Positions 42,245-50,900 of a DNA stretch of 64,000 nucleotides are shown one piece after another; position 1 is the first letter of the stretch; every line of letters begins with the position of its first letter. Source of the DNA: Lachnospiraceae bacterium (GTDB taxonomy: Bacteria; Bacillota; Clostridia; Lachnospirales; Lachnospiraceae); contig JAFTAU010000023.1 in the NCBI GenBank assembly GCA_017455435.1, positions 62,001-126,000 of the forward strand, read 5' to 3'. The translations under genes and the position numbers were made by a program. The notes under the pieces were generated by a model. That model was given only the letters and a program-made list of their open reading frames with translations. It did not search any database and had not been told where the DNA came from.

Positions 42245-44257
42245 ATGTCAAATAAAAAATCTGAAAATATGGATTTCAACGGAAATACCCAGGAAAACGC
42301 GGAAGACATCCTTCGTAAATTTGACAGGGAATCCCGCATACGTATATGGGAAGGAAAACCGGCGATTTTTATCCGGATTTTTATGGCCGCCTTCTCTCTG
42401 TACTGCATGTATTCTACCCTGTTCAGTGTCTCCGCGCTGGAAAAAAGGCTGACGACCTTTGTGACGTTTATCATCATAATGGGATATCTGACCTTTCCGG
42501 CGAGCAAAAAACGTGTCCGCCCGAATTATATCCCTTGGTATGATATCGTGATAATGCTCCTCGGAGCCGGATCGTTTTTCTACTATTTAATAAGATACGA
42601 CGAACTGGTGCTCGTGCTGTCCAGCGCCTCCAAGATGACTCCTTTTTTGACGATTCTCGGAATAGTAGGCACGCTCAGCCTGATGGAGCTCTGCAGACGC
42701 TGCGTGGGTGTTCCTATTTTGTTTATTATCGGTGCTCTTCTGATATATACTTTTGCAATCGGAAAGCCGTTGAACCTGGTTATATTCAATCTTTTCTATG
42801 ATGTAAAAGGAATACTGTCAACGCCGCTCAAGGCGTGCGCGAGCTTTATCTGCGTCTTTATTATATTCGGTGCGTTTCTTGAGAGGACGGGAATAGCCGA
42901 ATTCTTTATCCGGATGGCGAATGCCATGGTCGGAAGATTTTCCGGCGGTCCCGCGAAAGTTGCCGTTATTTCTTCCGCCCTCTGCGGCATGGTCTCCGGT
43001 TCATCTGTAGGAAACACCGTTACTACCGGTTCCGTAACCATACCTATGATGAAAGATACCGGCTACAAACCGGAATTTGCCGGAGCGGTCGAGGCCGCTG
43101 CTTCAACGGGAGGACAGATTATGCCTCCCATCATGGGCGCGGCGGCGTTTCTGATGGCCGAATACATGGGCATCCCCTACAGCGAGGTTGCTCTCCGCGC
43201 GATTCTGCCGGCAGTTTTGTATTTCGCGGGTATTTTTATCGCGGTACACCTGGAGGCGAAAAAGAATTCTCTGAAGGGCATCCCCGTAGACAAGCTGCCC
43301 CGTTTCAAGGCGCTGCTTCCGCGTATATACCTTCTGGCACCGCTGATTACGCTTGTGTGGCTCGTTGTTTCCGGTTCCCGCACCATGGCTTATGCGGCGG
43401 TCATCTCCATTCTGGTAGCTATCGTAGTCAGCACGGTTGACGATATTTTCAACGGCAAAAAAGCTGCCGAAGCACCCAGCAAAAAGGAATTGTACGTCGA
43501 GCGGACAAAGAGAATGTCTTCGCGCGTTTTCTCTTCGCTGGAAGCCGGAGGCAGAGGCACCGTCACCGTCGCAGTGGCGTGCTGCATGGCAGGTATCATA
43601 GCCGGCTGCATCACTTCTACCGGTCTTGCCTCAAAGCTCATCAGCGCGGTCGTTGACGTAAGCAGCAAGTTTACCATTATCGACCCCACTTTCGTAGCGC
43701 TGGCACTGACAATGATCTGCTGCATCATCCTCGGCATGGGCGTTCCCACGACAGCAAACTATTGCATTATGGCATCTACCTGCGCGCCTATTCTGATTAC
43801 TATCGGCGTGCCGAAGATAGCCGCGCATTTCTTTGTCTTTTATTTCGGAATCGTCGCCGACATTACGCCTCCCGTGGCGCTGGCCGCGTATGCAGGCTCG
43901 GCAATAGCAAAATCAAACCCGATGAAAACGGGCGTCAACGCGACAAAGCTTGCTATCGGCGCGTTTGTGGTTCCCTATATTTTCTGTATGAATCCCGCGA
44001 TGCTGTTTGTGGACGCGAGCTTCCTGCAGGTTGTTCAGATTGTCGCGACCTCTCTTATCGGAATATTCGGAGTTGCCGCGGCTATGAACGGATACCTCTT
44101 CCGGAAAATCAATATTTTCGTCAGGCTGGTACTGTGTGCGGGCGGACTTTTGATGCTGGATCCCGGACTGACTACCGATCTTATCGGAATCGGACTGCTG
44201 GCAGGAGCGATTATCTTCCAGCGCTTTGTTAAGCCCGCGGCAAAACCCGCAGAATAA
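42245..44257 (+). CDS. TRAP transporter fused permease (DctQ-DctM type)
   Basis: About 670 residues. The first part (about 1-150) carries four hydrophobic helices of the small subunit; the rest is the 12-helix DctM-type channel with GMVSGSSVGNTVTTGSVTIPMMK, the diagnostic AAASTGGQIMPPIMGAAAFLMAEY and GMGVPTTANYCIMA. This fused form goes with TAXI binding proteins. It imports its solute using the membrane ion gradient. ATG 42245 is better spaced from GGAGG than ATG 42239. Confidence 0.94.
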   Translation: MSNKKSENMDFNGNTQENAEDILRKFDRESRIRIWEGKPAIFIRIFMAAFSLYCMYSTLFSVSALEKRLTTFVTFIIIMGYLTFPASKKRVRPNYIPWYDIVIMLLGAGSFFYYLIRYDELVLVLSSASKMTPFLTILGIVGTLSLMELCRRCVGVPILFIIGALLIYTFAIGKPLNLVIFNLFYDVKGILSTPLKACASFICVFIIFGAFLERTGIAEFFIRMANAMVGRFSGGPAKVAVISSALCGMVSGSSVGNTVTTGSVTIPMMKDTGYKPEFAGAVEAAASTGGQIMPPIMGAAAFLMAEYMGIPYSEVALRAILPAVLYFAGIFIAVHLEAKKNSLKGIPVDKLPRFKALLPRIYLLAPLITLVWLVVSGSRTMAYAAVISILVAIVVSTVDDIFNGKKAAEAPSKKELYVERTKRMSSRVFSSLEAGGRGTVTVAVACCMAGIIAGCITSTGLASKLISAVVDVSSKFTIIDPTFVALALTMICCIILGMGVPTTANYCIMASTCAPILITIGVPKIAAHFFVFYFGIVADITPPVALAAYAGSAIAKSNPMKTGVNATKLAIGAFVVPYIFCMNPAMLFVDASFLQVVQIVATSLIGIFGVAAAMNGYLFRKINIFVRLVLCAGGLLMLDPGLTTDLIGIGLLAGAIIFQRFVKPAAKPAE

Positions 44258-44265
44258 TGATTTGC

Positions 44266-44293
44266 TTGCTTTTTCCCGTTTTTTCTATATAAT
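44266..44293 (+). promoter_or_regulatory. Promoter of queT
   Basis: TTGCTT, 16-base spacer and a perfect TATAAT just after the TRAP stop, directly before the structured leader. Confidence 0.6.
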
Positions 44294-44297
44294 GATT

Positions 44298-44361
44298 GGC
44301 GGTGAGTTCGAAACCATCCTCACCGAAGGGCTGACCGCCTCAAAAAAACAAAACTAAGGGG
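44298..44361 (+). ncRNA. Candidate preQ1 riboswitch in the queT leader
   Basis: The leader holds a 6-bp stem GGTGAG/CTCACC with a 12-base loop TTCGAAACCATC and a possible larger outer stem GGCGGT/ACCGCC (44298-44303 with 44334-44339), followed by an A-rich tail ending AACTAAGGGG that contains the ribosome binding site. A UUC-starting 12-base loop plus an AAAACUAAGG tail is typical of preQ1-I riboswitches that block the ribosome site, although the insert between stem and tail is longer than usual. The downstream gene is a queuosine-precursor transporter, which supports the call. The exact class (I, II or III) is unsure. Confidence 0.55.
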
Positions 44362-44368
44362 AAAAGCA

Positions 44369-44911
44369 ATGAATTCAAAAGAAGAACGCCGCGATTCGCG
44401 GCAGGTTTCCACAAGGAAAAAACTGATTCACAGCACATATTTTATTACTCAGGGCGGTATTATCGCCGCCCTTTATATTGTGCTGTCACTGGGGGCAAAA
44501 GCTCTGGGGCTTTCGTCGGGCGCCATTCAGGTGCGTTTTTCGGAGGCGCTGTGCATACTGCCCGGCTTTACTCCTGCAGCCATTCCGGGTGTGACTATCG
44601 GCTGCTTTCTTTTTAATCTGATTGACCAGGGTGCGCCGCTCGATATGATATTCGGCTCGCTGGCCACGCTGATTGGGGCGTTCGGAACTTATTTCCTGCG
44701 CAAAAAGCACTGGCTCGCGGCACTTCCTCCGATACTCTCAAACACTTTCATCATTCCGTGGGTGCTCCAGACAGCTTATGGCATGACCGACTCTTATTGG
44801 TATCTCATGCTCACAATCTTCGTCGGCGAACTTATCTCCATCGGCCTCCTGGGAGAAATGCTGTATTATTCGATGGTCAACTCCAAAATGACACAGATTT
44901 TCAGGAAGTAG
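44369..44911 (+). CDS. queT: QueT-family queuosine precursor (preQ1) transporter
   Basis: A 180-residue membrane protein with about five helices. GGIIAALYIVLSL, GAIQVRFSEALCILPGFTPAAIPGV and CFLFNLIDQGAPLDMIFGSLATLIGA are typical of QueT, the ECF-type substrate-binding subunit for preQ1 or preQ0. The ATG follows AAGGGG, which lies in the tail of the candidate riboswitch. The energy-coupling subunits are not here. The gene is followed by the tandem repeat array. Confidence 0.92.
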   Translation: MNSKEERRDSRQVSTRKKLIHSTYFITQGGIIAALYIVLSLGAKALGLSSGAIQVRFSEALCILPGFTPAAIPGVTIGCFLFNLIDQGAPLDMIFGSLATLIGAFGTYFLRKKHWLAALPPILSNTFIIPWVLQTAYGMTDSYWYLMLTIFVGELISIGLLGEMLYYSMVNSKMTQIFRK

Positions 44912-44925
44912 GAAGGTTATAATCA

Positions 44926-45287
44926 TAAACTCCGTAGAGATTCGCATTTTCGAAAATCATAGGGAGGTTTGAAAATATTTTCTCCCTATAGATTGGCCAT
45001 TTCCGGAAATCATAGGGAGGTTTGAAATCATTTTCTCCCTATAGATTGGCCATTTCCGGAAATCATAGGGAGGTTTGAAAACATTTTCTCCCTATAGATT
45101 GGCCATTTCCGGAAATCATAGGGAGGTTCGAAATCATTTTCTCCCTATAGATTGGCCATTTCCGGAAATCATAGGGGGGTTTGAAAATATTTTTTCCCTA
45201 TAGATTGGCCATTTCCGGAAATCATAGGGAGGTTTGAAAACATTTTCTCCCTATAGAATGGCCATTTCCGGAAATCATAGGGAGAAA
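44926..45287. repeat. 53-bp tandem repeat array with double dyads
   Basis: Copies of ATCATAGGGA begin at 44956, 45009, 45062, 45115, 45168, 45221 and 45274, an exact 53-bp period; a degenerate half unit precedes them. Each unit has an 8-bp stem ATAGGGAG/CTCCCTAT around a loop such as GTTTGAAAACATTTT, then a 12-bp palindrome ATTTCCGGAAAT. At the left end the palindrome is ATTTTCGAAAAT, changed on both sides but still symmetric. The array fills the gap between the convergent queT and carbohydrate-binding lipoprotein genes and contains no gene. The whole unit is conserved, so it is not a CRISPR array. Possible roles: two-way transcription block or protein-binding site. Confidence 0.93.
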
Positions 45288-45306
45288 TAAAAAAGTAAGC
45301 GGCGAG

Positions 45307-45328
45307 AGAGGCTGCGGCGGCAGCCTCT
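45307..45328 (-). terminator. Hairpin after the carbohydrate-binding lipoprotein gene
   Basis: Perfect 9-bp stem AGAGGCTGC/GCAGCCTCT with a 4-base loop. On the minus strand a T-run (CTTACTTTTTT) follows after about 10 bases, so it is terminator-like but not classical. Confidence 0.55.
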
Positions 45329-45351
45329 TCTGTATCTACCCGAGCGGGCGT

Positions 45352-47232
45352 TTAAAACCCGCCGGGTCCACCCCTCATGCTTCCGGGAGCGCCTCCCATG
45401 CCTCCGAAGCCCGCATTGCCTGCAGAGCCGACGGTGTAGGAAGCCTGCGTCCAACTAAAGAGCTCCGAGCCGTTCTGCTTCATGGTATAGGTTTCGTTCA
45501 GCACCAGCTTTTCCGATGCAATCCAGCATGAGCTGTAGCTGCCGGAGAGTTCAAAGGACAGAATCTCTTCTCCCGAAGAACTGACCAGCACGAAGCTGCC
45601 CTGCGAGAATGTCAGAGAGCTGTCGGCGTATATGTTTACAGAGTCGCCCGAAGGAAGCTCGCAGATGCCGCCGAGCGCCACCACAGTACCACCGGTCATA
45701 GTGATGCTTCCGTCAACATCTATCGACCCGGACATACCGCCCGCGCTGCTGCCGCCTTTTACCAGCACGAATCCGCCGCTTATCTCAATATTGCCGTTTG
45801 AATCGATGGCGTCGGTATCGCCGGACGAAGTTGTCACGTCAACATATCCGCCGGTAATGCGCAGCAGCGGTGTATTATCATTCCCACTCACATTTATTCC
45901 GTCATCAGTTGAATATATAAAAGTGCTGCCGCCGCTGATAAGGATTTGATTCGCTTCCAGTCCCTCGCGGGCATCTTTGATGTTCAGCGTGCCGGACTTG
46001 ATATTAAGCTCTGTATCCGCATGCAGCGCATCGTCGCCGGATACAATTGTTATCTCCGCACTTGAAACAGTAATAGCTCCTGCGCCGTTGCTGCCGTTTT
46101 CAAGCTCGTCTCCACCGTTTGCGTGGATGGCGTCATCGATGGCTTTTATAGAAATGCTGCCGCCGGTAATAGTGACTTCGTTCGCGGCCTTTATGCCTTT
46201 GTGCGAGCCATCGTCATCCTTGCTTCCGCTGCTTCCCTCAAAAGGGTTTCCGCCAAAGCCTCCAAAACTGCCTCCGAAGCCTCTATGGGCTTCTTTGCTA
46301 GCCACCTGTACTGCGATCGTGGCGCTTCCGGTATCCTGACCCTGATCCGTGTAATCCGAAGTAAAGATATTGAGCACAACACTTGCCCCGGACACGACAA
46401 CGTCGTAGGCTGCGTCAATGCCATCAGACTCGCTGAAAATGTCAATATGCCCATCCTCAATGGTTACGGTTCCGCGCTGATTTCCCTTTGAAGATACGTC
46501 GCTGTTTTTCGTCTTAATTCCATCGGAATCGGTAGAAATCAGAATCAGATTTCCGGATTTGATCTTGACCGTATCGTTTCCTTTTATCGCGTTTCCAACC
46601 GCCGTGACCTTCAGAGAAAGCTCCTTGACCGTCACATCGTCCTTTGATTTGACGCCGTTGTCAAAAGAGCCGTCGACTATCAGAATGCCGCTTCCGGAAA
46701 GCTTTAAATCGCATTCGCAGTAGATTGCCGCGTCGATTTCCTCGTCTTCAGAGGCGTTTTCACGCCCGTCGGCGATTACATTATATGTTCCGGCGGCAGC
46801 TTCAATCTCCACCTCATCACCGCCGGTAATCTGAACAGGGGCGCTGTCTGCGGAGTAAATAACCGTTCCGTCAAGAATCAGCTTTACCTGGTCTTCGTCA
46901 GAAATACTTATGACCACGCTCCCACCCTCGAGTCTGCCGGTCAGAATGTATTCGCCCGCCTGAGTAATGGTATAAACAGAGCCGCTTTGACTGACGCCGT
47001 CGCCGGTAATCGCAAATTCTCCTGTTGCCTCGAGGCTGCTGTCGGCAAAATCCTCCAGAACGCCGGCTTCTGTAATGCTGACCGTCTGAGATACCGCCTC
47101 TGTCGCCTCTCCGGTAACGGCCGCGCTATCGGAATCCGTCTGCGAGCCGCTCTCCGCCGCGTCGCCGCAGGCCGCGAGGAGCATACCCGCGCAAAGCGCT
47201 CCCGCTAATAATTTCAAACAATTCTTTTTCAT
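45352..47232 (-). CDS. Carbohydrate-binding-domain (DUF4353-like) lipoprotein
   Basis: A 627-residue lipoprotein (lipobox LLAAC near residue 21). The body consists of repeated beta-solenoid-like strands: GEYILTGRLEGGSVVIS, DGIKTKNSDVSSKGNQRGTVTIEDG, DAIHANGGDELENG, DALHADTELNIKSGTLNI, DGINVSGNDNTPLLRITGGYVDV and DAIDSNGNIEISGGFVLV. The C-terminus and a middle loop are rich in Gly, Met and Phe (GGMGGAPGS). Proteins of this type occur next to CotH and VTC-domain genes in Clostridia, and a VTC fragment lies just upstream here. ATG 47232 after GGGAGAATTGATC is chosen over a start at 47301. Ligand unknown. Confidence 0.82.
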   Translation of the reverse strand: MKKNCLKLLAGALCAGMLLAACGDAAESGSQTDSDSAAVTGEATEAVSQTVSITEAGVLEDFADSSLEATGEFAITGDGVSQSGSVYTITQAGEYILTGRLEGGSVVISISDEDQVKLILDGTVIYSADSAPVQITGGDEVEIEAAAGTYNVIADGRENASEDEEIDAAIYCECDLKLSGSGILIVDGSFDNGVKSKDDVTVKELSLKVTAVGNAIKGNDTVKIKSGNLILISTDSDGIKTKNSDVSSKGNQRGTVTIEDGHIDIFSESDGIDAAYDVVVSGASVVLNIFTSDYTDQGQDTGSATIAVQVASKEAHRGFGGSFGGFGGNPFEGSSGSKDDDGSHKGIKAANEVTITGGSISIKAIDDAIHANGGDELENGSNGAGAITVSSAEITIVSGDDALHADTELNIKSGTLNIKDAREGLEANQILISGGSTFIYSTDDGINVSGNDNTPLLRITGGYVDVTTSSGDTDAIDSNGNIEISGGFVLVKGGSSAGGMSGSIDVDGSITMTGGTVVALGGICELPSGDSVNIYADSSLTFSQGSFVLVSSSGEEILSFELSGSYSSCWIASEKLVLNETYTMKQNGSELFSWTQASYTVGSAGNAGFGGMGGAPGSMRGGPGGF

Positions 47233-47234
47233 GA

Positions 47235-47489
47235 TCAATTCTCCCTTACGTTTGCGTCGTCGCTTACATATACGCCCGGCGCTTCTATTGTTTCGCTGCA
47301 CCGGATGATTTCGATATCTCCGGCGTTTACCGTTATTTCCGTATTACTGTGGATGGCGTCGTCCGAAGCCGCCAGGCTCAGGTTTCCGCCGTCTATCGTT
47401 ATCTGCCCCACCGTGTGGATGGCGTCTTTTCCGCTTTCTATGGTTATCTCTCCCGATTCTATGTAGAGATATCCCTCCTCATTATCCCA
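47235..47489 (-). pseudogene. C-terminal remnant of a second carbohydrate-binding-domain gene
   Basis: An open frame of about 85 codons without a start codon, reading WDNEEGYLYIESGEITIES, KDAIHTVGQITIDGGNLSL, SDDAIHSNTEITVNAGDIEI and ending at TGA 47235. The DAIH repeats match the downstream lipoprotein family. It begins inside the last codons of the truncated VTC gene in another frame, so it is best read as the tail of a gene whose front was deleted. Its stop is two bases before the ATG of the intact lipoprotein. Confidence 0.75.
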
Positions 47490-47715
47490 TGTAGTCGCCG
47501 TTGTAATACCTGATGCGGAATTTTTCGCGCATATTTACGCCGTCCACTTTCTCGCGCAGCGCCTTGTCAAAGATATTGTCAAAGTACAGGCTTCTGATGA
47601 GATATTTGCCGTCCTTTGCATGGGGGTCCGGCTCAGTAACGGCTCTCAGCCTCTGCCTTATGCAAAGCAGATCCGAGTAGTTTATTTCATGTTTCCATTC
47701 GTGACGGTAATCCAT
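47482..47715 (-). pseudogene. Truncated VTC-domain (polyphosphate polymerase-like) gene
   Basis: A 77-codon frame with a good start (AGGAGAGAAAAATG) encoding the N-terminal third of a VTC domain: YRHEWKHEIN, LIRSLYFDN, ALREKVDGVNMREKFRIRYYNGD. Intact relatives are about 230-250 residues. After NGD the sequence turns into another reading frame of the carbohydrate-binding family and stops within four codons. The catalytic tunnel needs the missing part, so the product should be inactive. Confidence 0.8.
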
Positions 47716-47860
47716 TTTTCTCTCCTGTTTTGTCGGAATTGGTTCTATGGGGTTATTATTTCAGGAAAATGTGTATGTGTTATGTTAAGAATGTGAAGAG
47801 TTTGTGATTGCCCCGCAACTAAACGGACTTTCCGGGAAATTGACATAAAAGAGACCTGTG

Positions 47861-47891
47861 AAAAAACCCCGGCGGCAAGGTGCCGTCGGGG
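47861..47891 (-). terminator. Terminator of the 47920-52389 gene
   Basis: Minus strand: 11-base arms CCCCGACGGCA/TGCCGCCGGGG with one mismatch and a 3-base loop, followed by TTTTTT. It starts about 30 bases after the stop codon. Confidence 0.9.
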
Positions 47892-47919
47892 CCGGAAGAT
47901 GTGAAAGGGTTTAAAACTG

Positions 47920-50900
47920 TCAGGCGGCGTAGGCATCAGCCGAAGCGCCGTAATTGCGGATGGCTCTGACTATCGCGGCAAGCGCTGCATCGGAGCTGCC
48001 GGCCTTTGAAGCGATATAGGAATTTACGCTGTAGCTCACAGTCTGATAGGTCGTGGACGCGTCCTCCAGAGTAATGGTGAAGGTCGTGTCAAAGTCTGTG
48101 GCGTACAGACCGTCGCTGACTACGATGTAGTATCCGTTGTCGACGGCCGCCTCTGAGAGCAGGTAGGTCTTTGAGGTCAGACCGGTCGATATTACAACCT
48201 TTGTGGCCTCCGCGGCTTTGACGCGCAGCACGAACCTGACATCATTTGTCAGACGCAGGGAAGCGCCGCAGATCATATCGGAATAAGCATATGACGAAGT
48301 GCTGAACGCCGTGGTCGGGGCCGTAAAGCTCTGGGTCTTTGACGTGGTTACCCACGAGGAAGTGTTCGCCAGATCGTCGGTATTATAGCTGATATAAGTC
48401 TGCGCGGCGGCGCCGTACTCCAGCATATCAGCCATCAGCGTATCCAGCAGAGCAAATTTCTGAGCGGTCAGACCCAGCTGCGTCAGGCCTTCCGCTGTCT
48501 GTCCCAGCGTATGAACGCTGTCGCAGTAAGCCTTTATGCTGTAGGTCTTTGTTTCAAGAACCTGGCTGTCGTCGTCCAGCAGCTCGATTGTGATGGTGTC
48601 GCTCATATTGTGTGAATAGATATTGTCATATTCAAATGTCCACACACCGTCTGCATCTACGCCGTTTACAACTACCGGATCATCGATGCCTGAGAAGCGA
48701 ACCCTGGGAGCGGTGACTTCGCTCTCGGTAGTGGCTGTTACGTGGAGAGTCAAATCCGAACCCGCAGTAACCGCAACGCCGGTGAGTTTGTTCTGGATGG
48801 CAGGGGCGGTAGTGCTGTAAACGCAGGCATCCGCCCAGACAAACGAACCGCCGCTGTTTCCGCCGTCGCTGACGGTTTCCAGCTTGATGAAGTTATAATC
48901 GCTGACGTCAAGCTTGAACTCGGCAGTCAGATACGCTCTGACATCTTTAGCGTAGGCGATAGGTGAGAACGAATCGCTGTCATATGTGGCAGCTTTGCTG
49001 CCGTAAACAGTGAAGGTCAATTTGTAATTGAACTTGTCGGTAGCGGGGTTGACGTTTCCTTCACCGGTGATACCGGCTACAGCATAGAAGTACTCGACAT
49101 CGAGATCTCTGATGTCATATACAACGTACGCCGATTTATTCGTGCTGGCTGAGACAAGACCGCCCAGGCCCTTTGCGAATTTTGTGTCGCGGTAGCCGAC
49201 GGCGATGTCGGCCTTGTCATATACCACATCGCTCGTGGTGCTGTCCGCCGCAGTGATGGTCAGGGTTCTGGGGCTGTTGGTGTTGTCAACAACTTTTCTG
49301 GAATCTGAACCGTTCTGGTTCTTGCCCGTCCATACATAGACCTTGTCGTCCCAGTTTGTATCAAGCTTGAATTCTCTGGGATTGGCTTCGCTTGCGCCGG
49401 TTCCGATGATAAAGGAATCAACCATGTTGGTGCTGTAGACATCCGACAGATATGTGATGCTGTCGGCTTCGCTGTGTCCGGCGAATGTGCCGACAGCGCC
49501 CTTGTTGCTGAGCTTGTCTGCCAGACCGTAGACGCAGGCGTCTGCCCAGACAAAGGAGCCGCCGCTGTTTCCGCCGTCACTGGTGGTGACGAGCTTGAGA
49601 TACTTATAGCCGGTGATGTCCACATTGAACTCAGCTATCAGGTACGCCCTGACGCCGGAGGCGTAGGCGAGCAGTTCAAAATCTCCGTTCGCCGTGCCGG
49701 TCTTGCTGCCGTAAACGTCAAAGGTAAGCTTGTAAGTGTAGTTTCCGGTCGCAGGGTTTGTATTTGCCGCGCCGGTCATACCTACTACCGAGTAGAAATA
49801 CTTTGCATTAAGTCCCTGAACGTCATATATCGCTTCCGCGGATTTTACGGTACTGGCCGATACGAGGCCTGCCAGGCCCTTGGCATACTTGGTGCCGCGA
49901 TAGCCGATGGCAATCTCCGTATTGGTATAATCCACGTCATGCGTCGTGCTGTCCGCCTCGGTAACGGTGAGAGTTCTGGGGCTATTGGCCGAGGTCACCT
50001 GCTTTCTCGCAGTGGAACCTGTCTGGCTACTGCCCGTCCAGACAAAGAGCTGATTGTCCCAGTTGGTATCCAGCTTGAAATCGCGGGGAGCGGTCAAGCT
50101 GGAGCTCGTGCCGATAATAAAACTCGAAATCCTTCTTTCGGTATTATGAATATCCGAAAGATATGTGGTCTTTGCCTCGGATGCAAGAGCGTCCTTGCCG
50201 GCAGCAGCGCCGCTGGCGCCTATAGTGGATGTTTTCGCCAGAGGAGTGTACAGGCACGCGCCGCCCCATGCATAGGAGCCGCCCGATGCGCTGCCATCCG
50301 CAACCGCCTCGAGCTTGATGAACTTCCAGCCGCTGACGTTTACGTTGAATTCTGCATTGTTGTAGGTCTTGCTGGCCGCGACGCTGGCGCCGTAGCCGCC
50401 TATCTCATCCTGCTCGGAAAGCAGCGTGAAGCTCATGGTAGGGCTGTAGGCATCGGCATTGCTGCCGTAAACTCTGAATGTAACGCCGTAGCTCTGCGCG
50501 GCCTGCTGAGAAGTAGGTCTGTTCGCAGCGTCACCGGTCAGACCGGCCACTGCGTAGAACATGGTTCCGTCCTGTCCGGATATATCATATACGATAGAAC
50601 TGGTATCAACACAGCTCGAGGACAGATGTCCGCCAAGTCCCTTTGAGAAATACTTTCCGGTATATCCCAGAACAATGTCCAAAGGCATAAATGTGCGGGT
50701 GCCCTCTGCCATCGTGGTCAGCTCTCTGCCCGTGGGATGATTCACGGGGTTAACAGCATTGACAGTGTGGCTGCTGTTCCACATATAGTAAGGATATATC
50801 TTGGTTCCGTCACCCTGATAGGGTGAATCCATAAAGAAAATGGTCTTTTCGCCAGGGGTGTCGCTTCTTTCCAGGTCGGAAAGATATGTAACTCCGTTGC

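Noticed and set aside
44926..45287. CRISPR array
   Set aside because: The whole 53-bp unit is conserved with no unique spacers and there are no cas genes nearby.
49474..50646. 390-codon plus-strand open frame
   Set aside because: Antisense to the NPCBM repeats of the giant secreted protein; repeated Cys/Arg-rich composition shows a shadow frame.
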